Shown in pieces: positions 24,497-34,871 of a DNA stretch of 64,000 nucleotides (position 1 is the first letter of the stretch; each line of letters opens with the position of its first letter). The position numbers were made by a program, and so were the translations under genes. The stretch is from positions 186,001 to 250,000 of the forward strand of contig NZ_SWCO01000003.1 in assembly GCF_005117025.1 (NCBI RefSeq), given 5' to 3'. Source of the stretch: Alteromonas portus. Lineage in GTDB: Bacteria > Pseudomonadota > Gammaproteobacteria > Enterobacterales > Alteromonadaceae. The notes under the pieces are model-generated. The model did no database searches, was not told where the DNA came from, and was given only the letters and a program-made list of their open reading frames with translations.

Positions 24497-25930
24497 ATGA
24501 GTGAAATAAGCCAAGCACAACCTGACTACAATTATAAAGTAGTTAGGCAATTTACCATCATGACCATAGTCTGGGGTATCATTGGTATGGGCCTAGGGGT
24601 ATTTATTGCCGCGCAATTGTTTGCACCTATGCTTAACTTTGACACACCATGGCTAACATTCTCACGTTTGCGTCCGTTGCACACTAACGCCGTTATTTTT
24701 GCCTTCGGCGGCTGTGCGCTATTTGCAACGTCGTACTACATCGTTCAGCGTACCTGCCAGGTAAGACTGTTCAGTGACAAACTTGCCGCATTTACCTTTT
24801 GGGGTTGGCAAGCCGTTATCGTTTTAGCTGTTATCACCCTGCCTATGGGTTTAACCAGCTCAAAAGAATACGCTGAACTAGAATGGCCAATTGATATCCT
24901 TTTGGCACTGGTTTGGGTCGCTTATATCATTAACTTCTTCGGAACCCTAGTAATCCGTAAAGTTTCGCACATTTATGTTGCAAACTGGTTCTTAGGCGCG
25001 TTCATGTTAACTGTTGCAATTCTTCATATTGGTAACAGCATGGCTATTCCGGTATCTTTCACTAAATCGTATTCACTGTATGCAGGCGCAGTAGACGCTA
25101 TGATGCAGTGGTGGTACGGCCATAACGCAGTAGGCTTTTTCCTAACTGCGGGCTTCCTTGGTATGATGTACTACTTCGTACCTAAGCAAGCTGGTCGCCC
25201 GGTTTATTCATACAGACTTTCAATTGTTCACTTCTGGGCACTTATCTCTCTGTATATCTGGGCTGGTCCTCACCACCTTCACTACACTGCCCTACCAGAC
25301 TGGACTCAGTCACTAGGTATGGTGATGTCTATTATCCTATTCGTTCCATCTTGGGGTGGTATGATTAACGGTATTATGACGCTATCTGGCGCGTGGCATA
25401 AACTTCGCACCGACCCAGTATTGCGTTTCCTTATTGTTTCATTGTCTTTCTACGGTATGTCTACCTTCGAAGGCCCAATGATGGCAATCAAGACCGTTAA
25501 TGCACTATCTCACTACACTGACTGGACAATTGGTCACGTACACTCTGGTGCTCTAGGTTGGGTTGCAATGGTTTCAATTGGTTCAATTTACCACTTAATT
25601 CCAGTGCTATTCGGTCAGCGCGCTATGTATAGCACCAAGCTAGTTAACGTACACTTCTGGTTCGCAACTATCGGTGTTGTTTTATACATCGTAGCAATGT
25701 GGATGTCTGGTGTACTACAGGGTCTAATGTGGCGTGCAGTAAATGCTGACGGTACGTTAACCTATAGCTTTGTTGAGTCATTAGAAGCGTCTAAGCCTTT
25801 CTATGTGGTTCGTTTCATTGGTGGTTGTTTCGTGGTAGCAGGTATGCTTGTAATGGCATACAACACATGGAAAACCGTTCGTGCACCTAAAGGCAGTATC
25901 GCTGCAGATCCAGCGACTCAGCCAGCGTAG
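24497..25930 (+). CDS. ccoN: cbb3-type cytochrome c oxidase subunit I
   Basis: Catalytic subunit of the high-affinity cbb3 oxidase, 477 residues, about 12 membrane helices. It reduces oxygen to water at a haem b3-CuB centre and pumps protons. Ligand histidines are visible in [34 protein letters not shown] and [10 protein letters not shown]. Full length for CcoN. First gene of ccoNOQP; the leader region holds an FNR-like box. The coding sequence has few rare-looking codons, consistent with high expression. Confidence 0.96.
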   Translation: MSEISQAQPDYNYKVVRQFTIMTIVWGIIGMGLGVFIAAQLFAPMLNFDTPWLTFSRLRPLHTNAVIFAFGGCALFATSYYIVQRTCQVRLFSDKLAAFTFWGWQAVIVLAVITLPMGLTSSKEYAELEWPIDILLALVWVAYIINFFGTLVIRKVSHIYVANWFLGAFMLTVAILHIGNSMAIPVSFTKSYSLYAGAVDAMMQWWYGHNAVGFFLTAGFLGMMYYFVPKQAGRPVYSYRLSIVHFWALISLYIWAGPHHLHYTALPDWTQSLGMVMSIILFVPSWGGMINGIMTLSGAWHKLRTDPVLRFLIVSLSFYGMSTFEGPMMAIKTVNALSHYTDWTIGHVHSGALGWVAMVSIGSIYHLIPVLFGQRAMYSTKLVNVHFWFATIGVVLYIVAMWMSGVLQGLMWRAVNADGTLTYSFVESLEASKPFYVVRFIGGCFVVAGMLVMAYNTWKTVRAPKGSIAADPATQPA

Positions 25931-25945
25931 TAAAGGAGACGAATA

Positions 25946-26551
25946 ATGAAAAACGCACATGAGTTAATTGAAAAGAACGTCGGTCTGTTAACGGTACTAA
26001 TTCTTATCGCTATCAGTTTCGGTGCCATGGTTCAAATTACGCCGTTGATGTTTCAACAGCAAGTAATGGAACCGGTAACAGGCTTACGTCCATATACCGC
26101 GCTTGAGCTTGAAGGCCGTGATATCTACATCCGTGAAGGTTGTGTAGGTTGTCACAGCCAGATGATCCGTCCATTCCGCGCTGAAACAGAGCGTTATGGT
26201 CACTACAGCGTTGCTGGCGAATCAGTATGGGAGCACCCTTTCCTTTGGGGTTCTAAGCGTACTGGTCCTGACCTAGCACGTGTGGGTGGTCGTTACAGCG
26301 ACGAATGGCACCGAGTTCACCTGCTTAATCCTCGTAACGTAGTACCAGAGTCGAACATGCCAGGTTTCCCTTGGCTTGCGGAAAACACGCTTAATGGCGA
26401 GTTAACAGCTGAAAAAATGGAAGTATTCCGTGGCTTCGGCGTTCCGTATACCGACGAAGATATCGCGGGTGCGAAAGCGGCAGTACAGGGTAAAACGGAA
26501 ATGCAAGCCCTTATTGCTTATCTACAGTCTCTTGGCACACATTTGAAATAA
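25946..26551 (+). CDS. ccoO: cbb3-type cytochrome c oxidase subunit II (mono-haem)
   Basis: Membrane-anchored cytochrome c of 201 residues: one N-terminal helix (about 13-35), haem site [12 protein letters not shown] at about residues 66-70, and a Met ligand in [10 protein letters not shown]. It passes electrons from CcoP to CcoN. AAAGGAGACG precedes the ATG; 15 bp separate it from ccoN. Confidence 0.95.
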   Translation: MKNAHELIEKNVGLLTVLILIAISFGAMVQITPLMFQQQVMEPVTGLRPYTALELEGRDIYIREGCVGCHSQMIRPFRAETERYGHYSVAGESVWEHPFLWGSKRTGPDLARVGGRYSDEWHRVHLLNPRNVVPESNMPGFPWLAENTLNGELTAEKMEVFRGFGVPYTDEDIAGAKAAVQGKTEMQALIAYLQSLGTHLK

Positions 26552-26552
26552 T

Positions 26553-26714
26553 ATGGACCAGGGAATTGTAGGCAGCATTTTTACTGTCATCGTCTTTGTA
26601 AGCTTCATCGGTGTTGTGTGGTGGGCGTTTAGCAGCCGCAACAAGAAAAAATTCGATGAAGCTGCAAACCTAGTGTTTGCAGACGAAGAAAAAGAAAAAT
26701 CAAAAGAAGATTAG
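26553..26714 (+). CDS. ccoQ: cbb3 oxidase subunit CcoQ (FixQ)
   Basis: Small protein of 53 residues starting one base after the ccoO stop. Hand translation gives an N-terminal helix (about 4-27, ending VVWWAF) followed by a charged tail rich in K, E and D. This is the normal form of CcoQ, which stabilises the oxidase complex. Confidence 0.9.
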   Translation: MDQGIVGSIFTVIVFVSFIGVVWWAFSSRNKKKFDEAANLVFADEEKEKSKED

Positions 26715-26730
26715 CAGGAGTCTCGAACTC

Positions 26731-27684
26731 ATGAGTATGTTTTGGACAATTTGGATTTCAGTGATAACCCTAGGGTTAATCATTGGTTGCTACTTCCTTC
26801 TTCGCTGGTGCCTGTCTAACAAGACTGGCGTAGCTGAAGGTGAGTCAATGGGTCACGAATTTGATGGTATTGAGGAGTTAAACAATCAACTTCCTCGCTG
26901 GTGGACAATTATGTTCTATATGACCATCGTTTGGGGCTTTATATACCTAGCGCTTTATCCTGGCCTAGGAGCGTATGAGGGTATTTGGGGTTGGAAGAGC
27001 TCTAACCAAAATATTCAATCACTAGAAGAGTCAGCTCAGGCGCGTATTGATGCAAAAGAGCAAGGCTACCTAGTAGAGTATGACCGTGAACTAGATTTTG
27101 CTGCTGAGAAGTTCGACCCGATCTTCGAAGCGTATGCACAAGTTCCTGTTGAAGAACTGGCTAAAGACCCAGAAGCAAACAAAGTAGGTCAGCGTTTGTT
27201 CCTACAAAATTGCTCTCAGTGTCACGGTTCTGATGCACGTGGTCAAAATGGCGGCTTCCCTAACCTAACAGACAACGACTGGTTGTACGGCGGTTCAGGT
27301 GCGAAAATCGTAGAAACTCTTACGCTTGGTCGTAAAGCAGCTATGCCAGCATGGCTAGATGCTATGGGTGAAGACGGTATCGAAGAAGTGGTTAACTACG
27401 TACTTAGTTTAAGCGGTCGCGATGTGGATCCACAGCTTGCAGAAGCAGGTAAAGCACGTTTCGCAGCGTGTGCGGCTTGTCACGGTATGGACGGTAAAGG
27501 TAATCAAGCACTTGGTGCACCAAACCTTACTGACAATATCTGGCTATACGGCGGCAGCCACAGAGCGGTAACAGAAACGCTTACTTACGGCCGTAACGGT
27601 GTAATGCCTTCATTCAAGAAAACCTTGGGTGATGACAAAATTCACGTTGTTGCAGCGTATGTTTACAGCCTTTCAAATGATTAA
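26731..27684 (+). CDS. ccoP: cbb3-type cytochrome c oxidase subunit III (di-haem)
   Basis: Protein of 317 residues with two N-terminal membrane helices (about 5-25 and 58-78) and two cytochrome c domains with CSQCHGS (about 160) and CAACHGM (about 246). The two domains share ...NLTDN-WLYGGS..., showing an internal duplication. The ATG at 26731 is chosen because AGGAG lies 10 bp upstream; upstream extensions overlap ccoQ. A perfect 20-bp palindrome (27681-27700) covers the stop codon and a terminator follows. Confidence 0.95.
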   Translation: MSMFWTIWISVITLGLIIGCYFLLRWCLSNKTGVAEGESMGHEFDGIEELNNQLPRWWTIMFYMTIVWGFIYLALYPGLGAYEGIWGWKSSNQNIQSLEESAQARIDAKEQGYLVEYDRELDFAAEKFDPIFEAYAQVPVEELAKDPEANKVGQRLFLQNCSQCHGSDARGQNGGFPNLTDNDWLYGGSGAKIVETLTLGRKAAMPAWLDAMGEDGIEEVVNYVLSLSGRDVDPQLAEAGKARFAACAACHGMDGKGNQALGAPNLTDNIWLYGGSHRAVTETLTYGRNGVMPSFKKTLGDDKIHVVAAYVYSLSND

Positions 27685-27710
27685 TGATTTAAATCATTAA
27701 ATATCTTAAA

Positions 27711-27737
27711 AAGCCTCGTTACTACGGGGCTTTTTTT
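27711..27737 (+). terminator. Rho-independent terminator of ccoNOQP
   Basis: AAGCCTCG pairs with CGGGGCTT around TTACTA, followed by seven T. Confidence 0.88.
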
Positions 27738-27900
27738 ATGAGAAAATACAGCGGTATAGAGAGTGCCATGCGAACATTCTTTGTACACTTTTAATATGTC
27801 TCGCCAACACTATATTTATCATTATTTGCCTGCTTTACGTGTAGTTGGGGAAGTAAAAATAAATATGTTGTTAGTGAAGTAAATACGAGAAAAGATTTCG

Positions 27901-28380
27901 ATGAATAGACCCTGGTATAAAGAGTTCTGGCCCTGGTTTTTAATTGCCGTTCCTATCATTACCCTCATCATGGGTGGCGTGTTATTAAACCTTGCTATTT
28001 CTACCGAAGATAGCCTGGTGGTAGACGACTACTACAAAGAAGGAAAAGCAATTAATGCCCGCCTGGACAAAGAAGCGATAGCCCGTCGCATGAACATTAC
28101 CACCGATTTAACCATTGAAGATGGCAGCATAGCGCTAGAGTTCCATTCAGGAATTCCACAAGAAGGCAACGCGGTTAAATTAAGTTTTTACCACGTAACA
28201 CTTGAAGAACGAGATGTCAGCGTATTATTGAGTCGAGATGCCAACGGTATTTATCGCGGTTTTATTGAAGAAAACCTTGATGGTAAATGGCGCGTATCGT
28301 TAACCCCTATTGATGATAGCTGGAAAATTCAAAATACCGTCTATCTGCCCCACTCTGGCAAAATGAAATTCAATCCATAA
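27901..28380 (+). CDS. fixH: FixH/CcoH family oxidase assembly protein
   Basis: Protein of 159 residues with one N-terminal helix (about 10-32, WPWFLIAVPIITLIMGGVLL), the DDYYKEG motif typical of FixH, and a periplasmic beta domain. FixH/CcoH proteins are needed for stable cbb3 oxidase assembly. Its stop overlaps the ccoI start as TAATG, so the two are coupled. It follows ccoNOQP after a terminator and has its own promoter region of about 160 bp. Confidence 0.88.
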   Translation: MNRPWYKEFWPWFLIAVPIITLIMGGVLLNLAISTEDSLVVDDYYKEGKAINARLDKEAIARRMNITTDLTIEDGSIALEFHSGIPQEGNAVKLSFYHVTLEERDVSVLLSRDANGIYRGFIEENLDGKWRVSLTPIDDSWKIQNTVYLPHSGKMKFNP

Positions 28381-30830
28381 TGGCCAAGCACGACTGTTAC
28401 CATTGCGGTTTGCCTGTAGCAAGTGCAGACGATGGGAAATTTACTACTGTCATTTTAGGGCAACAACGAGACATGTGTTGCCCTGGCTGCTTAGCGGTTG
28501 CAGAGGCGATCGTTAACAACGGCCTTGAAGACTATTATCAGTTTAGAACCGAACCGGCGCAAAAATCTGACGACGGTATTTTAGAAACACTAGATAAGCT
28601 CAAAGTCTATGACGACCCTTCCCTTCAAGAAGAGTTCGTGTTTGAAGAAGGTCAGGACAAGCAGATTCAATTGACCCTCGAAGGTATTACGTGCGCTGCG
28701 TGTGGCTGGCTTATCGAAAAGCAGTTGTCGAAAGTAGAAGGAATAAAGCAAGTCGCGGTTAATGTACAAGAGCGCCGCGCTTTAATCACTTGGTCACCGT
28801 TTCAAATTAAGCTTAGCCAAATTCTATCTACGCTTAAACGCATTGGTTATGTTGGGTCTCCATTTCACCCCGACGAGCACGAAGCCAGTTATAAACGCGA
28901 ACAAAAGACCTTTCTTAAGAAGTTAGGGCTAGCAGGTATCATGACCATGCAGGTAATGATGCTAATGACGGGGCTGTATTTTGATTGGTTCGGCGCCATT
29001 GAGTTAGAGACCCGCCAGTATTTTTATTGGGTTGCCCTTACGCTTACAACACCTGTGGTGCTGTATTCAGGCAGCACCTTTTATGTAGGCGCCGCAAAAG
29101 CGCTAAGTGCCAAAACGGTTAATATGGACGTACCCGTTACGCTCGCCATATTCGGTACTTACATTGCTGGAATTCGCTCTACAGTATTAGAACAAGGTGA
29201 AGTGTATTTCGAATCCATCTGTATGTTTATTTTTCTGCTGTTACTTAGCCGTTTTTTAGAGCATCGCAGTCGTCATCGCGCCGCACAGATCTCTGCCAAT
29301 ATGATGCAATATGTGCCCGTATCAGCCACCAAACTACTGCCGGATGGTAGCCTAACCGAGTGTCTGGCTAAGCAGCTAAAAATTGACGATGTAGTGCTGG
29401 TGAAGCCTGGTGAAACGATCCCCATAGATGGGGTGGTAACAGACGGCAACGCAGCGGTTGACGAATCTATGCTTACCGGCGAATTTAACCCGGTTCGCAA
29501 GTCTAATAATAGCGTTGTATATGGTGGTACTGTATGTCAAGACGGCAGCCTGACCATTACGGTTACACAAACCCTTAAAAATGCGTTGGTAAATCAAATT
29601 GTACGACTGCAAGCAAGTGCAATGGCGAGTAAGCCAAAAGCGGCGCAAATTGCCGATAATTTCTCTCGCTATTTCGTTACCGCGGTATTGCTGATTTCGG
29701 TGTTAACCTATAGCTTTTGGGCTTATCAGGATAGCGACGACACGTTTTGGATCACCATATCAGTATTAGTAGCAACCTGCCCTTGCGCATTAGGGTTGGC
29801 TACGCCATCAGCGTTAACCTGTGCTATGGCAAAGTTAAACAGGCAAGGTATTTTACTTAAACGGGCCGACGCGCTCGAACAAATTACTGACATTGACACC
29901 ATCGCATTAGACAAGACCGGTACGCTTACTCAGGGCAAGTTTTCCATTTCAAATGCCTGGTTTGCTGACGGCGTAGACAGTAACAGTGCGCTATCAATCG
30001 CTCGTGCTTTGGAGTCACGTTCTGAACATCCGATTGCCAAAGCCTTTAGCGGCGGTATAGCCCTAAGCGAGATTTCTGCCTCTAGCGGCAGTGCTGACGC
30101 TATCGATAACACGGTACAAAAAGTGACTAATTTTACCGTAACGCCAGGAGGCGGTATTAGCGGTGAAATCAATGAGACTTTGTTTTCTATGGGGTCGGCT
30201 GCATTCAGCGTGCACGAATCGCATCAAAGCTTCATTAAAGAACACCCTTCAGCTAACGTGTTTCTCACCGTTAAAGGGCGAATAATGGCAGCGTTTGAAG
30301 TAAAGGATACCCTACGAGAAGACACTCAAGAGACCTTAGATATACTAGCTACAAACCATACTCTTACGGTTTTAAGTGGTGATACACAGCAAAACGTAGA
30401 TTCTCTTACTGCGCCTTTGCCTATCTCTGCAGCCAAGGGAGGTCTCACCCCAGAGCAGAAATACGATGCCGTACTGTCAATGCAACAATCGGGTTCAAAA
30501 GTGATGATGATGGGTGACGGTATTAACGACGCGCCTGTTCTTGCCAGCGCTGATGTGGCGATTGCAGTGGGTAACGCCACAGACGTGGCAAAAACTGCCG
30601 CCGACGTGATACTGCTTGGCGATCAGCTGCTGTCTGTGCCAGAACTTATTCGAACTGCGCATCAAGTTAAGCAAAAAATAAGGCAAAACATTGGTTGGTC
30701 GGTAGGTTACAACGTTTTGATCTTACCTTTCGCCGTATCGGGCCTACTTTCACCGTGGATGGCTGTTGTTGGTATGTCGTTAAGCAGTATCATTGTAGTC
30801 ACAAACTCAACGCGACTTTTGAGCAAATAG
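28380..30830 (+). CDS. ccoI: Copper-exporting P1B-type ATPase for cbb3 assembly
   Basis: Protein of 816 residues. The N-terminus has a Cys pair region CYHCGLPV and CCPGC (about 6-38), then a heavy-metal domain with GITCAACGW (about 104-112). Eight membrane helices carry the transport motif CPCALGLATPSA (about 466). Catalytic parts: TGE in the actuator, DKTGTLT phosphorylation site (about 510), HP of the nucleotide domain (SEHPIAK), and GDGINDAP. CcoI/FixI delivers copper to the periplasm for the CuB site of CcoN. Coupled to fixH upstream and to ccoS one base downstream. Confidence 0.94.
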   Translation: MAKHDCYHCGLPVASADDGKFTTVILGQQRDMCCPGCLAVAEAIVNNGLEDYYQFRTEPAQKSDDGILETLDKLKVYDDPSLQEEFVFEEGQDKQIQLTLEGITCAACGWLIEKQLSKVEGIKQVAVNVQERRALITWSPFQIKLSQILSTLKRIGYVGSPFHPDEHEASYKREQKTFLKKLGLAGIMTMQVMMLMTGLYFDWFGAIELETRQYFYWVALTLTTPVVLYSGSTFYVGAAKALSAKTVNMDVPVTLAIFGTYIAGIRSTVLEQGEVYFESICMFIFLLLLSRFLEHRSRHRAAQISANMMQYVPVSATKLLPDGSLTECLAKQLKIDDVVLVKPGETIPIDGVVTDGNAAVDESMLTGEFNPVRKSNNSVVYGGTVCQDGSLTITVTQTLKNALVNQIVRLQASAMASKPKAAQIADNFSRYFVTAVLLISVLTYSFWAYQDSDDTFWITISVLVATCPCALGLATPSALTCAMAKLNRQGILLKRADALEQITDIDTIALDKTGTLTQGKFSISNAWFADGVDSNSALSIARALESRSEHPIAKAFSGGIALSEISASSGSADAIDNTVQKVTNFTVTPGGGISGEINETLFSMGSAAFSVHESHQSFIKEHPSANVFLTVKGRIMAAFEVKDTLREDTQETLDILATNHTLTVLSGDTQQNVDSLTAPLPISAAKGGLTPEQKYDAVLSMQQSGSKVMMMGDGINDAPVLASADVAIAVGNATDVAKTAADVILLGDQLLSVPELIRTAHQVKQKIRQNIGWSVGYNVLILPFAVSGLLSPWMAVVGMSLSSIIVVTNSTRLLSK

Positions 30831-30831
30831 C

Positions 30832-31062
30832 ATGAGTATTATTTACGTATTAATTCCAATCGCCATCATCATTGTTGCCGTCGCTATCGTAATATTTTTC
30901 TGGGCGGTGAAAACTAATCAATTTGAAGATTTAGACCGCCAAGGTTACAGCATATTGTTTGACGATGATCTTCCGCCAGAAGAGAAAAAGTTAGCAGAGC
31001 AACGCAAGCAACTTCAAGACAACAAAGCAGATAAAAGCCAAGCACCACATGGAAGGGATTAA
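30832..31062 (+). CDS. ccoS: cbb3 oxidase maturation protein CcoS
   Basis: Protein of 76 residues: one N-terminal helix (about 3-25), then FWAVKTNQFEDLDRQGYSILFDDD, the CcoS signature, and a charged tail. CcoS is required for insertion of haem and copper cofactors. It begins one base after the ccoI stop and overlaps the next gene by 14 bp. Confidence 0.93.
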   Translation: MSIIYVLIPIAIIIVAVAIVIFFWAVKTNQFEDLDRQGYSILFDDDLPPEEKKLAEQRKQLQDNKADKSQAPHGRD

Positions 31063-31708
31063 CTACTTCTCTGCCTTTCTTATCGGCTTAGCCGGCGGAG
31101 TTCACTGTGTAGGCATGTGCGGTGGAATTGTGGCTGCGCTAAGAATGGTATCCCCTAAAGGCGCTTCAGCACTACCCTATACTCTTGCCTATAACATGGG
31201 ACGTATAGTGAGCTACACCATCGCAGGTGCAATTACTGGTGCACTTGGAAAAATTGCAGCAGATTATATCCCCCTTGCCAACTATGCCCTGTCTTTACTT
31301 AGCGGCATTATGTTGCTGTTACTGGCCTGCTATTTAGGCAAATGGTGGACGGGACTAACGGTATTGGAAAGCGCAGGAAAAGGGCTATTTTCTAAACTAC
31401 AGCCATTGTCTAAGCGTTTTTTACCGTTCAAAACACCTTTTAGTGCCATACCTTACGGATTTATTTGGGGGTGGCTACCTTGTGGTTTAGTGTACTCAAC
31501 CCTTACCTGGTCTCTGGCGGCGGGTAATGCGTTGCAAGGCGCTGCCATCATGTTTTTCTTCGGTTTAGGTACATTACCCACATTGCTTGCCGCAAGCGCC
31601 GGTAGCCAATATATTGTGCGCAGTTTTCAGCACAATCATATTAGACAAATTATTGCAGTAATAATGGCCATATATGCTGCTTATCTTATTCATGGCGCAA
31701 TCGTTTAA
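31049..31708 (+). CDS. SafE/TauE-like membrane protein of the cbb3 locus
   Basis: Protein of 219 residues with six or seven helices. GLAGGVHCVGMCGGIVAAL at the N-terminus and WGWLPCGLVYSTL later are typical of the COG2836 proteins found next to cco genes; their paired Cys and Met/His suggest copper or redox handling. Often annotated as sulfite exporter, which is probably wrong for this subgroup. Translated with ccoS by overlap. Confidence 0.85.
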   Translation: MEGINYFSAFLIGLAGGVHCVGMCGGIVAALRMVSPKGASALPYTLAYNMGRIVSYTIAGAITGALGKIAADYIPLANYALSLLSGIMLLLLACYLGKWWTGLTVLESAGKGLFSKLQPLSKRFLPFKTPFSAIPYGFIWGWLPCGLVYSTLTWSLAAGNALQGAAIMFFFGLGTLPTLLAASAGSQYIVRSFQHNHIRQIIAVIMAIYAAYLIHGAIV

Positions 31709-31753
31709 AAATGGGTGTATTATTGTGATGTATTCATTTACAGAGCGTGCATT

Positions 31754-32491
31754 ATGAGCAAAGGAAGCCAATTTTCTATCCATTGTCAAAACTGTAGTTT
31801 TAGTCACTTGTGTTTACCTGTGGCGTTAAACAAAACAGAAATCGAATCTCTTGACGATATCATTGAACGCAAGAAGCCACTTCACAAAGGCGACACGCTT
31901 ATTCAAACTGGCGATAAATTCCGTTCTCTATTTGCAGTAAGAACAGGATCATTTAAATCTTTCGTAACCAATACCGAAGGCGAAGAACAGATTACCGGCT
32001 TCCACTTCCCTGGTGACATTATCGGTTTTGATGCCCTTCGAGAAAATAAACATCAAAGCTATACCTCTGCGCTAGAGACTGCCATGGTGTGTGAACTGCC
32101 TTATGACACACTAGATGAGATGTCTGTGCAATTTCCCAAGCTTCGCCATCAGATCATGAGCTTTATGAGCGCAGAAATTAAACAAGATCATGACATGATC
32201 ATGCTTTTAAACAAGCGTACGGCGGAAGAGCGTTTATTGTATTTCATCTCACACCTATCTCAACGCTTTGAAGAACGAGGCTTCTCCCATAGAGAATTCC
32301 ATCTCACCATGACGCGCAACGAGATAGGAAATTATTTAGGACTAACCATCGAAACAATTAGCCGTTTGTTAAGCCGTTTCCAAAAAGACAATATTATAAA
32401 AGTGGACGGAAAACTGATCAGTATCTTAGATTTCGAGCGCTTGAACACCAAACTTGCAGCGCTAAACGGCCCAAGCGTGGTGTGCGGTTAG
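31754..32491 (+). CDS. fnr: FNR-type oxygen-sensing transcription regulator
   Basis: Protein of 245 residues. Cys11, Cys14 and Cys20 ([10 protein letters not shown]) and a fourth Cys near 113 (MVCELPY) are the ligands of an oxygen-labile 4Fe-4S cluster. A cyclic-nucleotide-like domain follows, and a helix-turn-helix with [15 protein letters not shown] reads TTGAT-N4-ATCAA. ATG 31754 is chosen because it lies right before the Cys region; an extension to 31715 is not conserved in the family. Likely regulator of ccoNOQP and of uspE, which it precedes as in E. coli. Confidence 0.93.
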   Translation: MSKGSQFSIHCQNCSFSHLCLPVALNKTEIESLDDIIERKKPLHKGDTLIQTGDKFRSLFAVRTGSFKSFVTNTEGEEQITGFHFPGDIIGFDALRENKHQSYTSALETAMVCELPYDTLDEMSVQFPKLRHQIMSFMSAEIKQDHDMIMLLNKRTAEERLLYFISHLSQRFEERGFSHREFHLTMTRNEIGNYLGLTIETISRLLSRFQKDNIIKVDGKLISILDFERLNTKLAALNGPSVVCG

Positions 32492-32513
32492 TTTAATTCA
32501 AGCGTTAATCACG

Positions 32514-32536
32514 GCGCGCGCAAGGCGCGCTTTTTT
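32514..32536 (+). terminator. Rho-independent terminator of fnr
   Basis: GCGCGC pairs with GCGCGC around a 5-base loop, followed by six T. Confidence 0.85.
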
Positions 32537-32631
32537 GTTTGCTGCGCTAGCCATTTCCCCAATCCTTTAACCCTTTGCTGGTTATTTCATATCTAAAATC
32601 AAATTTATTTGCATGCGAGCATGTAAAATTC

Positions 32632-32645
32632 TTGATCTAAAACAA
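32632..32645 (+). promoter_or_regulatory. FNR-like box before uspE
   Basis: TTGAT-CTAA-AACAA, one mismatch to the consensus, 131 bp before the uspE ATG. Confidence 0.5.
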
Positions 32646-32776
32646 GTTACGTTTTTCCCAATGTCGTTTATAGTTAGTAAAAGGGCTTGTTTAGCATTGC
32701 TGTACAGAAAAGATCAGCAGGCCTTTGTACTTCGATTTCGACAGCCGCTACTAAATTTCCTAGTTAGGGGGACGTT

Positions 32777-33700
32777 ATGATTGAGTGTAAACGGATTCTG
32801 GCCGTAGTAGATGCCGAGCGCGATAACCAACCTGCACTAAGTCGTGCTTATGAACTTGCTTCTAAAACGGGCGCTTTAGTTACCGCTATGATGGTGGTAT
32901 ATGACTTATCATATGATATGACAACTATGCTTAGCCCAGATGAGCGCGAGTCAATGCGCGATGCGGTTACCAAAGAACACGCAAAATGGCTTTCTACCCA
33001 CCTAAGAGAACTTGGGTTCACAGAAACTGACATAGTAGTAGAGTGGAATAATCGTGCGTACGAGTCGATTATTTATTACGCCCTTAACAATCAAATAGAC
33101 TTAGTAGTAAAAGCAACAAAGAAGCACGATGACCTTGCTTCTGTCATCTTTACGCCCACAGACTGGCATTTAATGCGCAAGTGCCCTCGCCCAGTGCTGC
33201 TCGTTAAAGAGCACGACTGGCCAGAAGGCGGAGAAATAATTGCTGCGGTGAATGTAGGCAGCGAAGACGACGAGCATGCCGCACTAAACGATAAACTTAC
33301 CGTCATTGCTAACGACTATGCATCCTTATTGAAAGGTAACGTTAATTTGGTCAATAGCTACCCCTCAACGCCGCTAAACATTGCAATTGAAGTACCTGAG
33401 TTCGACCCCGATACGTATCACGACGCGGTAAAAAACCATCATATTAAGGAAATGCGCAGTCACGCGCTAAAATACGGTATTCCGGAAAACAAATGTGTGG
33501 TGAAAGAAGGTTTGCCTGAGAAAGTCATTCCACAGGTAGCAGAAACACTTGATGCAGAGCTCGTTGTAATTGGTACTGTTGGGCGTGTTGGTATATCAGC
33601 AGCGCTTATCGGCAACACGGCAGAACACGTAATTGACGAACTTAATTGTGATGTACTTGCTATAAAGCCAGATGGATTTGAGTCACCGCTTACTGTCTAA
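32777..33700 (+). CDS. uspE: Universal stress protein E (tandem Usp domains)
   Basis: Protein of 307 residues with two Usp domains (about 1-145 and 150-307). The second carries the nucleotide-loop pattern GTVGRVGISAALIGNTAEHVI; the first is degenerate. RILAVVDAERDNQPAL is the normal UspE start. AGGGGG precedes the ATG. The order fnr-uspE-ttcA is the same in E. coli, so the gene name is well supported by synteny. Confidence 0.9.
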   Translation: MIECKRILAVVDAERDNQPALSRAYELASKTGALVTAMMVVYDLSYDMTTMLSPDERESMRDAVTKEHAKWLSTHLRELGFTETDIVVEWNNRAYESIIYYALNNQIDLVVKATKKHDDLASVIFTPTDWHLMRKCPRPVLLVKEHDWPEGGEIIAAVNVGSEDDEHAALNDKLTVIANDYASLLKGNVNLVNSYPSTPLNIAIEVPEFDPDTYHDAVKNHHIKEMRSHALKYGIPENKCVVKEGLPEKVIPQVAETLDAELVVIGTVGRVGISAALIGNTAEHVIDELNCDVLAIKPDGFESPLTV

Positions 33701-33917
33701 CGCTGCGTTAACGTGCCGCGTAATAAAAACGTGTTGTTCGTCATCTTTTTTGGTGGTCGCTAACTTGCACCGTGCTGAGAGGTAATTGACATCAGGTGAT
33801 GAACAATGCTGCATCGATAACGCAACGCGACGCAATAAATTTAAGTATACAGGCATGGTCTCGAAAAGGCGCTTTAATGTATAATGCTAGCTTTATCACA
33901 AACCAAGCTAGTTAATT

Positions 33918-34871
33918 ATGAGTTTAGGCACAAACAGTGCTGATGCGTCGCCATTGAACGCTGCGCAAAGTAAGCAAAAGTACAACTTCAACAAACTTCA
34001 GAAGCGACTTCGCCGCAACGTAGGTAAAGCTATTGGCGATTTCGGTATGATTGAAAACAACGACAAAGTAATGGTGTGTTTATCTGGCGGTAAAGACAGC
34101 TACACCATGCTTGATATTCTATTGTTTTTAAAGAAGATTGCGCCTATTCACTTTGATATCGTTGCGGTTAATCTAGATCAAAAACAGCCTGGTTTCCCTG
34201 AACATATTTTGCCTGAATATTTAGAAAGCATAGGCGTTGACTACAAGATTGTAGAAGAAGACACCTACTCTATCGTTAAAGACAAAATTCCAGAGGGAAA
34301 AACTACCTGCTCGCTTTGTTCTCGCTTGCGCCGGGGTATTCTGTATCGGACAGCAAAGGAATTAGGCGCGACCAAAATTGCGTTAGGTCACCATCGTGAC
34401 GACATGCTAGAAACGTTTTTCCTTAATATGTTCCACGGGGGCAAACTTAAGTCCATGCCGCCAAAGCTGGTTAGTGACAACGGTGAGCATATCGTCATTC
34501 GTCCGTTGGCCTACTGTACAGAAAAGGACATCGAGAAATACTCTCAGGCCGCTGAATTCCCGATTATTCCTTGCAACCTTTGTGGTTCACAAGAAAATCT
34601 ACAGCGCCAAAATATAAAGGCAATGCTTCAAGACTGGAACCGTCGCTTCCCAGGCCGTATTGAGTCTATGTTCCGAGCGCTTCAGAACGTAGCGCCATCT
34701 CATTTGGTCGACAGCAACCTTTACGATTTTAAAGCCATTGCCACACAAGATGGCCCAGTTGAAGATGGTGATATCGGGTTTGATGAACCTTCTTTTACCA
34801 CAGAGAATAGTAAAGATTTCAGCGACGAAGATAATGCGATTGAAATCGTAAACATTATGGAACCGAAATAG
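33918..34871 (+). CDS. ttcA: tRNA 2-thiocytidine(32) synthetase TtcA
   Basis: Cytoplasmic PP-loop enzyme of 317 residues that thiolates C32 of certain tRNAs using a 4Fe-4S cluster. Seen: [16 protein letters not shown] (ATP pyrophosphatase loop), [12 protein letters not shown] and [13 protein letters not shown] (the two CxxC motifs), and [13 protein letters not shown]. An acidic C-terminal tail of about 55 residues extends beyond the core. It abuts the patatin gene, whose ATG follows the TAG directly. Confidence 0.94.
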   Translation: MSLGTNSADASPLNAAQSKQKYNFNKLQKRLRRNVGKAIGDFGMIENNDKVMVCLSGGKDSYTMLDILLFLKKIAPIHFDIVAVNLDQKQPGFPEHILPEYLESIGVDYKIVEEDTYSIVKDKIPEGKTTCSLCSRLRRGILYRTAKELGATKIALGHHRDDMLETFFLNMFHGGKLKSMPPKLVSDNGEHIVIRPLAYCTEKDIEKYSQAAEFPIIPCNLCGSQENLQRQNIKAMLQDWNRRFPGRIESMFRALQNVAPSHLVDSNLYDFKAIATQDGPVEDGDIGFDEPSFTTENSKDFSDEDNAIEIVNIMEPK

